From NCBI RefSeq assembly GCF_001305595.1, contig NZ_CP012404.1:62001-126000 (forward strand): a stretch of 64,000 bases of DNA. The letters are read 5' to 3'. A program made the position numbers and the translations under genes. This DNA is from Azospirillum thiophilum. GTDB lineage: Bacteria > Pseudomonadota > Alphaproteobacteria > Azospirillales > Azospirillaceae. The notes below the pieces were generated by a model. The model searched no databases and was not told the DNA's origin. It saw nothing but the letters and a program-made list of their open reading frames with translations. Shown piece by piece: positions 32,734 through 41,074 of the stretch (the first letter of the stretch is position 1; the number at the start of each line of letters is the position of its first letter).

Positions 32734-33627
32734 ATGGCGCTGCGCCCGGTCCGTCCCCGGTCCGACCTGCCGCTGGCGGTCGATCCCTCCTCGCGCTTCC
32801 TCGGCTGGATCACCGCGCTGATGGTGTTCCTGGCCGTGCTGGCACTGGCCGGCGCAATGCTGGTGTCGGACATGGCGCGGCGCTGGGACAGCGGGCTGGC
32901 CGGCGGGCTGACCGTCCAGGTGGCGCCGATGCCGGGTGCTCCCGTCGCCCCGCTGGACGAGCGGGTGGAGGCGGCGCTGACCGTGCTGCGTGCCTTCCCG
33001 GGCATCCGGTCGGCGACCGTGCTGGGCGGCGGCGAGATTGCCCGGCTGCTGGAACCCTGGCTGGGGGTGGGGGCGGCGGATCCGCTGCTGCCGATGCCGC
33101 GGCTGGTCGACGTCGCCACCGACGGGCCGGTCGACATCGCGGCCTTGAGGCTGCGGCTGACCTCCGCTGCGCCGGGGGCGACGCTGGACGACCATGCGGT
33201 GTGGCTCGCCGACCTGCGCTCCTTCGCCGGGGCGGTGCGGCTGGCGGCGCTGGGAGTGGTGGTGATGATCGGCGGAGCGGCAGTGATGACCGTGGTCTTC
33301 GCCGTGCGCACCGGCCTCGCCATCCATCGGCCGGTCGTGGAGTTGCTGCACCTGATGGGAGCCACCGACCGCTATGTCTCGCGCCAGTTCGAGCGGCATG
33401 TGGTGGGCCTGAGCCTGCGCGGCGGCGGGATCGGGCTGCTGCTGGCCGGTGGCACGCTGTTCGGGCTGCACCGAGCGTCGCAGGGGCTAAGGGCCAGCCT
33501 GCTGCCGGATCTGGCGCTGATGCCCTGGCAATGGGCGGTGCTGCTGCTGGTGCCGGGGGCGCTGGCCCTGCTGGCCCTGGCGACCGCGCGCTGGACCGTG
33601 CTGCGGACGCTGGAGTCCATGCCATGA
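32734..33627 (+). CDS. ftsX: Cell-division protein FtsX
   Basis: 297 aa from ATG 32734 with GGGGAG upstream (a GTG at 32719 is possible). Four TM segments in FtsX topology: one near residues 25-50, then a periplasmic domain of about 120 residues, then three in the C-terminal half. The coupling segment IHRPVVELLHLMGATDRYVS RQF is the conserved FtsX helix that docks on FtsE. Operates with FtsE in septal peptidoglycan hydrolysis control. Confidence 0.9.
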   Translation: MALRPVRPRSDLPLAVDPSSRFLGWITALMVFLAVLALAGAMLVSDMARRWDSGLAGGLTVQVAPMPGAPVAPLDERVEAALTVLRAFPGIRSATVLGGGEIARLLEPWLGVGAADPLLPMPRLVDVATDGPVDIAALRLRLTSAAPGATLDDHAVWLADLRSFAGAVRLAALGVVVMIGGAAVMTVVFAVRTGLAIHRPVVELLHLMGATDRYVSRQFERHVVGLSLRGGGIGLLLAGGTLFGLHRASQGLRASLLPDLALMPWQWAVLLLVPGALALLALATARWTVLRTLESMP

Positions 33628-33667
33628 GAGTATGGGCCATGATGGGATGGTCCGCGAGGGCCCCGCG

Positions 33668-34312
33668 ATGAGACCGGTGCATCGGCGGCGCGACGGCGGA
33701 ACGATGGCCCGGGCGGTCGGGAATCTGCTGGCCGGAGCGGTGGTGCTGGCGGTGCTGTGGCTGGCCGGCCTGATCTGGTATGCCGCCGACGTGCCGCGCA
33801 TCTCCCCCGTCATCGGCCCCGATGCGGGACGAACGACCGACGCCATCGTCGTGCTGACCGGCGGCAGCAACCGGCTGGGGACCGGCCTGGAGCTTCTGGC
33901 CGCAGGGCGGGCGCGCAAGCTGTTTGTCTCCGGCGTCTATGACGGGGTGGAGGTGCAGGAACTGCTGAAGCTGTCGCGCCACTCCCCGACCGAGATGGAG
34001 TGCTGCATCACGTTGGGCTATTCCGCCGACAGCACCATCGGCAACGCCTATGAGACGGCGGACTGGATGCGTGACCAGGGATTCCGGTCGCTGCGGGTGG
34101 TGACGGCCAACTACCACATGCGCCGCAGCCTGCTGGAACTGTCGATGGCGATGCCAGACATGGAACTGGTTCCCCACCCGGTGGTCGCCCCCACCGTCCA
34201 TTTGGACGAGTGGTGGCTGTGGCCGGGCACCGCCAACCTGCTGGTCAACGAGTACAACAAGCTGCTGGTGGCGAGCCTGCGCTGGCTGGTCCACCGCGCG
34301 GTGGAGGGCTGA
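33668..34312 (+). CDS. YdcF/DUF218 family membrane protein
   Basis: 214 aa from ATG 33668 (GAGGG upstream; in-frame ATG 33632 is possible). One N-terminal TM (LLAGAVVLAVLWLAGLIWYA), then a DUF218 Rossmann-like domain: DAIVVLTGGSNRLGTGLELL, SRHSPTEMECC, then ADSTIGNAYETADWMRDQGF and VTANYHMRRSLLELS. Family members such as SanA and ElyC affect envelope biogenesis. Fourth member of the plsC-ftsE-ftsX-DUF218 neighbourhood. Confidence 0.88.
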   Translation: MRPVHRRRDGGTMARAVGNLLAGAVVLAVLWLAGLIWYAADVPRISPVIGPDAGRTTDAIVVLTGGSNRLGTGLELLAAGRARKLFVSGVYDGVEVQELLKLSRHSPTEMECCITLGYSADSTIGNAYETADWMRDQGFRSLRVVTANYHMRRSLLELSMAMPDMELVPHPVVAPTVHLDEWWLWPGTANLLVNEYNKLLVASLRWLVHRAVEG

Positions 34313-34321
34313 CTGGGAGCG

Positions 34322-34519
34322 TCAGCCGCCCGCGGCCGCCATGAGAATCGCGACGGCCGCTGCGAGGCACAGAGCCGCGAGCGCCAGTTGCAGGCGCAGC
34401 CCCCGCGGGCTGGCCAGCGTCGGCGGCTGGTCCAAATCCTCGGTTGCGCCGAGGCTGTCCAGCGCCTCGCGCCGGAACATGCGGCCGCCCCCCTGCGGCT
34501 CCGGTGCAGTGGATGTCAT
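34322..34519 (-). pseudogene. N-terminal stub of an NHLM-type HlyD secretion protein
   Basis: 65 aa. MFRREALDSLGATEDLDQPP then TLASPRGLRLQLALAALCLA is the characteristic opening (FRxEAL...LSSPEQLDxLxxVTSPRGW plus TM) of the HlyD-like 'NHLM bacteriocin system secretion protein'. The frame stops immediately after the TM (ILMAAAGG-stop); the periplasmic adaptor part is gone and the DUF218 gene abuts it. Divergent from the NHLP RiPP genes. It may be a relic of the cluster's own membrane-fusion protein, or a retained single-TM peptide. Confidence 0.6.
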
Positions 34520-34709
34520 CGGTTTTCCCTGTTGCTTTCGCCAGCAGGCGTTGGCGAGGAAGAAATTAAATTGTCATTCTGAAACAAGTTTATGTCCATT
34601 CCGACACGCGTTCTTTCTTGCCACCTTTTTGAGCATACGCATAATAGTTGCTGTATGGAGCGCGTTGCCAGCATTCGCTGCTGATCGGCCGCCTGTTTCG
34701 GGAGAACTC

Positions 34710-35690
34710 ATGGACGGGATCGATCGTGTTGGGCTGGCCATCGCCCCATCGGCCGTCGCTCGTCTCGATATCGCCGTGCTGGCCGGGAACGCCGCCGCCT
34801 TCGCACCGCTGGGATTCCCGCGGCTGGCCCCGGTGCTGGCCCGGCTGTCGCCGCCATGGCTGGCGGTCGGAGCCCGGGTGGGAGGAGTGCCGGCCGGGCT
34901 GGCGCTGGGGCAGATCCACGACGGCGAGGCGACCCTGCTGTCGCTGACGGTCGCGCGCAGCCTGCGCCGCCGCGGCATCGGCCGGCTGCTGGCGGCGGGG
35001 TGGGAGGAGGCTGCGGTCGCCGCCGGCGCCGTCCGCCTGCGCGCCGGATTCTCCGAACATCTGCCGGGCCGGGCCGCGCTGGCCGCGACCCTGTCGGCCG
35101 TCGGCTGGACGCCGCCGCGGCTGGCCCAGGTCTGGGCGATCGGGGAGACGGCGCCGATGGTGGAGGCGGTCGGTCGCTGGCCGTCGGTCGCCGGGCGGCT
35201 GCGCGATCCGGACGGCTTCGCCTTTGAGGCGTGGCGGACGCCGGACGCGGCCGACCGCGCCGCCATCGCCGCGCTGGCCGCCGAGCCGGAGCATCTGCCC
35301 CACATGCATCCCGACATCCGCGCCGACCATGTCGTGCCCGCCTGCTCCGTCGCGGTGCGGCGGCATGGCGCACTGGTCGGCTGGGTGCTGGGCGAACGGG
35401 CGGAGCGGGTTCCGCTCGACGGCTGCCGCGACCGCCCGGCGATCCATTACCGCAGCGCCTATCTGGCGCGGCGGCTCTGGCACACCGGCATGCTGGTCGG
35501 CGCCTATTGGCACGCCTATGCCCGGCAGGCCGAGGCCTTCGGGCCGGCCTCCATCGCCATGTTCGCCACCGTTTTCCCCCGGATGATGGCGTTGGTCCGG
35601 CGGCGCTTCGCCCCGATCTCGCTGCGGGTGGACGAAACCTTCGAGATGACCCGCAGCCCTTTTTCAACCATGGGAGCCTTTCCGAGATGA
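34710..35690 (+). CDS. GNAT-family maturase of an NHLP-type RiPP cluster
   Basis: 326 aa from ATG 34710 (GGGAGAACTC upstream). The N-terminal half is a GNAT fold with the acyl-CoA motif LTVARSLRRRGIGRLLAAGW (R-x-x-G-x-G at about residues 88-95). The C-terminal half is a second, diverged GNAT-like unit (PDAADRAAIAALAAEPEHLP...ALVGWVLGERAERVPLDGC) ending in an aromatic-rich segment. Its stop overlaps the ATG of the precursor peptide (ATGA). In known NHLP clusters of the selidamide type, tandem GNAT enzymes attach fatty acyl groups to Lys or Orn side chains, which is the proposed role. Confidence 0.8.
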   Translation: MDGIDRVGLAIAPSAVARLDIAVLAGNAAAFAPLGFPRLAPVLARLSPPWLAVGARVGGVPAGLALGQIHDGEATLLSLTVARSLRRRGIGRLLAAGWEEAAVAAGAVRLRAGFSEHLPGRAALAATLSAVGWTPPRLAQVWAIGETAPMVEAVGRWPSVAGRLRDPDGFAFEAWRTPDAADRAAIAALAAEPEHLPHMHPDIRADHVVPACSVAVRRHGALVGWVLGERAERVPLDGCRDRPAIHYRSAYLARRLWHTGMLVGAYWHAYARQAEAFGPASIAMFATVFPRMMALVRRRFAPISLRVDETFEMTRSPFSTMGAFPR

Positions 35691-35992
35691 GCACCACCGA
35701 CCTGAAGAGCCTGTTCGGCCTTGACGCCATCGCCGCGGTGGCCGAGCGGCTGAAGACCGACGACGCCTTCCGCGCCGAGGCTGAAACCGACCTAAACGCC
35801 GCGATCAAGCGTCACTACGATGTGGATCTGCCGGTCCCGCTTCGCCTGGCCGTGGTGGATGGCGAATTCACCGCGGTCCCGGCCGAGGACGCCCATGCCG
35901 AGTTGAGCGACGAGGAGCTGGATCTGGTCGCCGGCGGCATTCCCATGATGCCGCAATCAAAGAAGAGCGGTGGGCACGTCGCTTTCGAGTGA
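35687..35992 (+). CDS. NHLP-type RiPP precursor peptide
   Basis: 101 aa. Residues 1-84 form a nitrile-hydratase-alpha-like leader (AIAAVAERLKTDDAFRAEAE, then VPLRLAVVDGEFTAVPAED) ending with the export cleavage motif ELSDEELDLVAGG. The core after GG is residues 85-101, IPMMPQSKKSGGHVAFE, with Lys92-Lys93 and no Cys or Thr. The leader should be recognised by the C39 peptidase encoded just downstream. Translationally coupled to the GNAT gene; its last 23 bp overlap the exporter frame. The absence of Cys argues against lanthipeptide or thiazole chemistry and fits side-chain acylation of Lys. Confidence 0.87.
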   Translation: MSTTDLKSLFGLDAIAAVAERLKTDDAFRAEAETDLNAAIKRHYDVDLPVPLRLAVVDGEFTAVPAEDAHAELSDEELDLVAGGIPMMPQSKKSGGHVAFE

Positions 35993-38213
35993 GTGCGGCC
36001 ATCGAACGACCGTCGAGGCGGCGGCATCCGGGCAGATGCCGCCGCCCGCAGCCTTGCAGCCTTCGAGCGAGGGCCGGAGCGGCGTATCCTTCCCTGGAAA
36101 GTCCACAGCCATTCCGGCCATCCTGAAACACTGGCGCCGGCGCAGCGTCTCCGACTTGCGGGATGTGCTGTGCCGCCGGGCGGCGACTCCCGAACTGCGC
36201 CAGGGCGAGACCACCGAATGCGGGCTGGCCGCGCTCGCCATCATGCTGGCCCATCATGGCCGGCCGGTCCCGCTGGAGCGGTTGCGGGCCGAGGCCGGAT
36301 CGACCCGGCTGGGCGTCACCGCCCGCACGCTCATCCAGATCGCCCGCCGGCACGGCATGGTGGCCCGCGCCTTCCGCAAGGAGCCGGAGGGGCTGGCGGC
36401 GCTCGGTTTCCCGCTGATCATCCATTGCCGGTTCATCCATTTCGTGGTCGTCGAGGCGGCGACCGCCGAAGGACTTCTGGTCAACGACCCGGCCTGCGGC
36501 CCGCTGGTCATGGGCTGGGACGAGGTGGCGGACTCCTTCACCGGCATCGCCATCACCGTCCAGCCACCGGCCTTCGACGTCCAGGCCGCACCCTCCGGCC
36601 GGCGCCCGCCGACGCCGGTGCGGATGCTGGTGCAAAGGCTGGCGCCGCAGCGGCGGCTGGTTGCCGCCATTGCCGGGCTTGCCATCACGATGCGGGTCGC
36701 GGCGGTCGCGGCGGCATTTGCTGCGGGGGCCTGGGTGGATGGCCGGTCCGGTTTCCTTCCATTGGGTTCGGCGCTCGCCGCCACTGTTCTGGCTGGCTGG
36801 GCGCGCGACCGGGCGACGGCGCTGCTCGGCGGCCGGCTGGCAGATGCGACCGCCGCCGCCGCTTTCGACCGTCTGCGACGGCTGCCTCCCGGCTGGTTCG
36901 CCCGCCGGTCGGGCGCGCAGGTGCTGGCGGCCCCTCTGGCGGGCGGTACGCTCCAGCGCCGGATCGGCGCGGTCGCGGGTTTGGCCGAACTTCCCCTCCC
37001 GGTCCTGCCATTGACGGCGGTGCTGTGGATCGACGTCCAGGCCGGGGCGGCAGTGGGCCTGACGCTGCTGGCGGCGCTGGCGGCGCTCAGCCTGGTGCAT
37101 GGCCGGCGCGGCGGCGTGGTGGCACGGCTGGGCGCCGCGGCTGCGGTACCGCTGGTGCCGGACGAGGGGACGGTCGCGGCGCTCGGCTGCCACAAGGCCG
37201 GCGGGCGGGAAGGGGAGTTGATCGCCCGGCTCGCCGGCCGCCACGCCGGGCTCACCGTGGTGGCGCAGAAGGCCGCCGCCGGCCATGCCGGCCTGACCGG
37301 ACTGCGCGCCGGTCTCGCCGGTCTTGGATTTGGATTGGCGTTGGTGCTGGGGCTGGCCGGTCTGGCTGCCGGACGGCTTCTTCCGGGCGAGGTGCTGACG
37401 CTGGCCGCCTTGGCGCTGGCCGTTCACCGGCCGCTCGGCCGGCTGGACCGGGCAGGGCCGGCACTTCAATCGATAAAGGACGCCCTGTACCGGCTGGACG
37501 ACGCCGAGTCGGCCACGGCCGGGCCCGATCCATCGCCTGTCGTCTTGAAGTCCGCGAGGCCGCCGGCCGCCGGCCTGTCCTTCGAGGATGCCGGTTTCCA
37601 ACCCTCACCGCAGGCGCCGCCGCTGTTGTCCGGCATCACGCTGCGGCTGGAACCGGGCGAGCGGCTGGCGATCCTCGGCCCTTCCGGTTCCGGCAAGTCG
37701 GTGTTGGCCAAGCTCGCCTGCGGCCTGCTGGAGTGTTCGGCTGGTTCCATATCGCTGGCCGGGGAGCCGGTGGCGGCGGTGGCGCAGCGTTGTCCCGGCG
37801 CGGTGGTGCTGGTCGACCGCGCCAGCCCGGTCACCGGCGGCACGGTGGCCGGGAACTTGCGGGCAGGCGACGAGCGGTTGGCGGACGCGTCGCTGGTGGC
37901 GGCACTGGAACTGGTGGAGCTGTGGACGGACCTGGAGCCGCGTGGCGGCCTGTCCTTGGCGCTGAGCCGCGGCGGTACGGAGTTGAGCGGCGGCCAGCGG
38001 CGCCGGCTGGCGTTGGCGCGGGCGTTGCTGCGCGACCCGGTGCTGCTGGTGATCGACGAAGCCCTCGATGCGCTGGAACCGGCGCTGGCCGCCAGGATTC
38101 TTGACCGTCTGCACCGGCCGGACCGCATCCTTCTGGTGGTCGGCCGCCGACCGGAGACACTGGAGGGCTGCGAGCGCCATCTGCTGCTCGGCGTGGCGGA
38201 GGCGGCATCGTGA
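35970..38213 (+). CDS. C39 peptidase-containing ABC exporter (NHLM system)
   Basis: 747 aa if started at GTG 35970; the family usually begins near residue 60 of this frame, so a later start is likely. C39 protease: Gln78, Cys84 (QGETTECGLAALAIMLAHHG), His157 (CRFIHFVVVEA) and Asp173 (VNDPACG), a complete catalytic set. TM domain with several segments about 215-480. ATPase: Walker A LGPSGSGKSV, signature ELSGGQRRRLALARALL, Walker B VLLVIDEALD. Removes the leader after GG and exports the modified core. Stop overlaps the next gene (GTGA). Confidence 0.9.
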   Translation: MGTSLSSECGHRTTVEAAASGQMPPPAALQPSSEGRSGVSFPGKSTAIPAILKHWRRRSVSDLRDVLCRRAATPELRQGETTECGLAALAIMLAHHGRPVPLERLRAEAGSTRLGVTARTLIQIARRHGMVARAFRKEPEGLAALGFPLIIHCRFIHFVVVEAATAEGLLVNDPACGPLVMGWDEVADSFTGIAITVQPPAFDVQAAPSGRRPPTPVRMLVQRLAPQRRLVAAIAGLAITMRVAAVAAAFAAGAWVDGRSGFLPLGSALAATVLAGWARDRATALLGGRLADATAAAAFDRLRRLPPGWFARRSGAQVLAAPLAGGTLQRRIGAVAGLAELPLPVLPLTAVLWIDVQAGAAVGLTLLAALAALSLVHGRRGGVVARLGAAAAVPLVPDEGTVAALGCHKAGGREGELIARLAGRHAGLTVVAQKAAAGHAGLTGLRAGLAGLGFGLALVLGLAGLAAGRLLPGEVLTLAALALAVHRPLGRLDRAGPALQSIKDALYRLDDAESATAGPDPSPVVLKSARPPAAGLSFEDAGFQPSPQAPPLLSGITLRLEPGERLAILGPSGSGKSVLAKLACGLLECSAGSISLAGEPVAAVAQRCPGAVVLVDRASPVTGGTVAGNLRAGDERLADASLVAALELVELWTDLEPRGGLSLALSRGGTELSGGQRRRLALARALLRDPVLLVIDEALDALEPALAARILDRLHRPDRILLVVGRRPETLEGCERHLLLGVAEAAS

Positions 38214-40189
38214 CGGGCGGCGATCTTGCCGTTGTGTTACGCCGCCTGATCCTTGAGGCGGATGGCGGCGAAGCGGCGTTGCGTGCGGCGGCCCCCTCTT
38301 TGGGGCTGCGTCTGCGCCGTGTCCGCCTGCGGCCCGGCCACAAGGGGACCGAGCCATGGTGGCGGTGCGACCATGGCCCGTTGCTGGGCTTCCGTCGCGC
38401 CGACGGCAGCCCGGTGCTTCTGCTGCCCGACGGCAGCGGCGGCTATCGTCTGGAGGGGGCCGGCGATGAGGTCCACCCGGTGGACGCCGCGCTGGCCGTT
38501 ACGCTGTCCGCGGAAGCCTGTGCACCGGTGGTCGGCGGCGGGGCCGGGGCGCTGACGCCGGCAGGCTGGCACAGTCGCGCCAGGGCCGGGGGGACCGGCC
38601 AGGGGCTGGCGCTGCCGGCGGCGCTGGGCGGCGGGATCGCGATGGCGCTGCCGGGGGCGGCGCTGCAGGCCGTGGGAGAGCGGGCGCTGGCTGGCGATGG
38701 GACGGCGATCGGCGCACTGGCGGCGGTCCTGCCGCTGGCAGCGCTGGCCGCCGGCCTGTGCGAGCGGGTGCGGCGAGTGGCATCGGCGCGGGAGGCGGCG
38801 CCGGCCGACCTCCGCCTGCATGCCGTGCTGTGGGAACGGCTGCTCGCCGTTCCGCTGGGACTCGTGCAGGCGGTGCCGGCCGCCGTCCAGGTGGAGCGGC
38901 TGCGGGACGGCGTCACAGCGATGCAGCGCGCCGTTGCCCGACGCCGGTCGGCCGTCCAGGCCCTGGCGGCGCTGGGTCCGGTGCTGGCGGTAATGGGGTG
39001 GGCGGCGCCCGGGCCGGCACTGGCGGGCGGCGGGCTGATGGTTGCGGGGGGGCTGGCGCGCGGCTGGCTGCTGCGCCGGTCCGACGCGGCACGGCGGGCC
39101 GGGGCCATGGCCATGGCGGTATCCTGGCACCGGCTGGAACTGGCGGCGTTTGGCCTGCCGCAACTGCGGTTGCTGGGAGCGGCGCCCTGGGTGGCGGATC
39201 TTGCGGTTTCGGCTCTGCGCGGTTCCGCCGCGCAGGTGCGCCGGGCGGCGGAGCGCGAGGCCGACGCCGATGCGCTGGGCCATGCGCTGGCGCTGGGGGC
39301 GCCGCTGCTCGTCGCCGGCTTGGCGCTGGGTGAGGGGCTTGGGGTGCCCAATGCTGCCGGCGCGGCCCTGGCCACACTGCCGGCGGCAAGGGCGGTGTTG
39401 CGGCTGGCGACCGCCTTCGGGCATTTGCCGGATCGGGAACGCCTGGAGCCGTTACGCCCTTTGCTGGAGGCGCCTCCAGACAGCCCGCCCGGCGCTCCCG
39501 ACCCCGGCCCGGTCGAGCGGCTGGAACTGTGCGGTGTCAGCTTCACCCATCCCGGCGCTTCCTCGCCCTGTCTGCGCGCTGTCTCGCTCAGCCTTGCACG
39601 GGGGGAGGTGGTTGCGGTCGCCGGGCCGTCGGGCAGCGGGAAATCGACGCTGATTTCCCTGGCGCTCGGCTTGCTACGGCCGGAAACGGGCGTGGTGCGG
39701 GTCAACGGCCGCGACCTTGCCACGCTGGATGCCGCCGCCTACCGGGCCCGGATCGGCACCGTCCTGCAGGATGAGGAAATCGGGGTGGAGACGATCCGTT
39801 CCGTCATCCTGGGCATGTCGCCGCTACCGGCCGAACGCGCGTGGGAGGCGGCACGGCTGGCCCGGCTCGACGCCGACATCGCGGCGCTGCCGATGGGAAT
39901 CCAGACCCTGGTGGCCGAGGGGGCCTTTCCGGCGGGAATGGTGCAGCGGCTGCTGATCGCCCGCGCGCTGGCCCGCGGATCCAACGGCCCCGTGCCCGAT
40001 ATCCTTGTGTTGGACGAGGCCACCGCCGCGCTGGACGAGGATGTCCAGGCCGCCCTGTTCGCCGACCTGCGCGCCCGCGGCGCCGCCGTGCTGGTGGCGA
40101 GCCACCGTCCGGCCACCCTGGCGCTGGCCGACCGGGTGCTGGACCTGTCGCCGCCAAGCAGATTCGAAGATCGCGCCGAAAGCGAATGA
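38210..40189 (+). CDS. Second NHLM-type ABC transporter, no peptidase domain
   Basis: 659 aa from GTG 38210 overlapping the previous stop. N-terminal about 130 residues form the non-peptidase domain seen in the second NHLM transporter, then hydrophobic segments about 150-400, then an ATPase: Walker A VAGPSGSGKSTLISLALG, Walker B ILVLDEATAALDE, His in VASHRPATLAL. The signature loop is degenerate: AEGAFPAGMVQRLLIARAL replaces LSGGQ, so this half-site may be inactive and require a heterodimer with the C39 exporter. It closes the RiPP operon. Confidence 0.85.
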   Translation: MTGGDLAVVLRRLILEADGGEAALRAAAPSLGLRLRRVRLRPGHKGTEPWWRCDHGPLLGFRRADGSPVLLLPDGSGGYRLEGAGDEVHPVDAALAVTLSAEACAPVVGGGAGALTPAGWHSRARAGGTGQGLALPAALGGGIAMALPGAALQAVGERALAGDGTAIGALAAVLPLAALAAGLCERVRRVASAREAAPADLRLHAVLWERLLAVPLGLVQAVPAAVQVERLRDGVTAMQRAVARRRSAVQALAALGPVLAVMGWAAPGPALAGGGLMVAGGLARGWLLRRSDAARRAGAMAMAVSWHRLELAAFGLPQLRLLGAAPWVADLAVSALRGSAAQVRRAAEREADADALGHALALGAPLLVAGLALGEGLGVPNAAGAALATLPAARAVLRLATAFGHLPDRERLEPLRPLLEAPPDSPPGAPDPGPVERLELCGVSFTHPGASSPCLRAVSLSLARGEVVAVAGPSGSGKSTLISLALGLLRPETGVVRVNGRDLATLDAAAYRARIGTVLQDEEIGVETIRSVILGMSPLPAERAWEAARLARLDADIAALPMGIQTLVAEGAFPAGMVQRLLIARALARGSNGPVPDILVLDEATAALDEDVQAALFADLRARGAAVLVASHRPATLALADRVLDLSPPSRFEDRAESE

Positions 40190-40207
40190 GAATGACTTGC
40201 AATTAGT
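40185..40207 (+). promoter_or_regulatory. Fur/Irr-type iron box upstream of hemP
   Basis: AATGAGAATGACTTGCAATT overlaps the end of the transporter gene and lies about 85 bp before hemP. The form TGAGAATGA-N-TTGCAA matches alphaproteobacterial Fur-type boxes (complement TTGCAAGTCATTCTCA). Iron-repressed transcription of hemP is inferred. Confidence 0.65.
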
Positions 40208-40289
40208 TCCGGCTGCGGCTATCGTCCTTTTCAGGGTTCACGCCCGGGCATCGCCGACCGCACCGTCCGTCCAGCAAGAAAGACACGCC

Positions 40290-40457
40290 ATGCACGACAG
40301 CGCCGTCTCCGCTCACGCTTCCTTCGTCGCCGCATCCCTGCCGGTGGTCGAATCCGCCCGCCTGATGTCGGGCAGCCGCGAGATCGTGATCCAGCACGCC
40401 GGGCAGAGCTACCGCCTGCGCGTGACCCGCGCCAACAAGCTCATCCTCACCAAATAA
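40290..40457 (+). CDS. hemP: Hemin uptake protein HemP
   Basis: 55 aa from ATG 40290 with AAGAAAGACAC upstream. C-terminal HemP signature: SREIVIQHAGQSYRLRVTRA then NKLILTK, matching the family (I-x-H-x-G-x-x-Y-x-L-R-x-T-x-x-x-K-L-I-L-T-K). Small cytoplasmic protein linked to haem/iron uptake, including activation of haem-receptor genes in some rhizobia. Stands alone without hmu genes. Iron box upstream and a strong terminator downstream make it a single-gene unit. Confidence 0.92.
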   Translation: MHDSAVSAHASFVAASLPVVESARLMSGSREIVIQHAGQSYRLRVTRANKLILTK

Positions 40458-40494
40458 AACCTCTTCAAAGAACCTTCCGGGAAAAACGTCACCG

Positions 40495-40538
40495 GGAATG
40501 GGCGCCGGCCGCAATGGCCCGGCGCCCATTCCGTTTTT
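40495..40538 (+). terminator. Rho-independent terminator after hemP
   Basis: 14-bp stem GGAATGGGCGCCGG/CCGGCGCCCATTCC followed by GTTTTTG. Textbook intrinsic terminator on the plus strand. Confidence 0.88.
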
Positions 40539-40565
40539 GAATGCCGCTTCGGATCCGGCGGTCTC

Positions 40566-40766
40566 TCACGCCTGCCCCTGCACCTCGTAGCCGGCATCCT
40601 CGATGGCTTGGCGGATGGCGGCTTCCTCGGCGGTTCCTTCGATGGACACCTCGCCGGCCTTCAAGTCGACCAGGGCACGGTCGACCGAGGGCAGCGCCTC
40701 CACGGCTCTGGTCACGGTCTGGGCACAATGGCCGCAGCTCATTCCGGATACTTTCAGCGTCAGCAT
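40566..40766 (-). CDS. HMA-domain copper chaperone (CopZ-like)
   Basis: 66 aa from ATG 40764-40766; a longer frame to 40871 adds unrelated residues. Single heavy-metal-associated domain with the metal motif GMSCGHC near the N-terminus (MLTLKVSGMSCGHCAQTVTR) and a normal beta-alpha-beta-beta-alpha-beta pattern ending AIEDAGYEVQGQA. Carries Cu(I) in the cytosol to a P-type ATPase or regulator. No copper ATPase gene nearby. Confidence 0.92.
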   Translation of the reverse strand: MLTLKVSGMSCGHCAQTVTRAVEALPSVDRALVDLKAGEVSIEGTAEEAAIRQAIEDAGYEVQGQA

Positions 40767-41074
40767 GGGGCATTTCCCTTGAAGAGCGGTTGCGCACGAT
40801 AGGGGAAGGCTGCAGCTTCCAGCGATAGGAAGGTCAAGCGGCTTTCCGCAGGCCTGCTCGACCTTCGGCATTCAGGCTCGCTCTCTCTGGCAGCAAGTCT
40901 CGAAAAAGAGATTGTGTCTCGAATAAAATACATTTCGTTCCGCACTATGTCTTTGAATCGAGACAGGCCGTGCTGCGGACAGTTCCTGGCGGCATCGCAA
41001 TAACCAAGACTTACCAAATGGTTGGCTTGCGACATCCTGTCCTCGCAATCCTGGCATATGCCTTGCTCTGATCC
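40767..41074. other. 308-bp gap between copZ-like and SRPBCC genes
   Basis: Divergent promoter space. Relatively AT-rich around 40905-40955. A short inverted pair GTCTCGA (40916-40922) and TCGAGAC (40958-40964) is present, 35 bp apart; significance uncertain. No gene supported. Confidence 0.4.
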
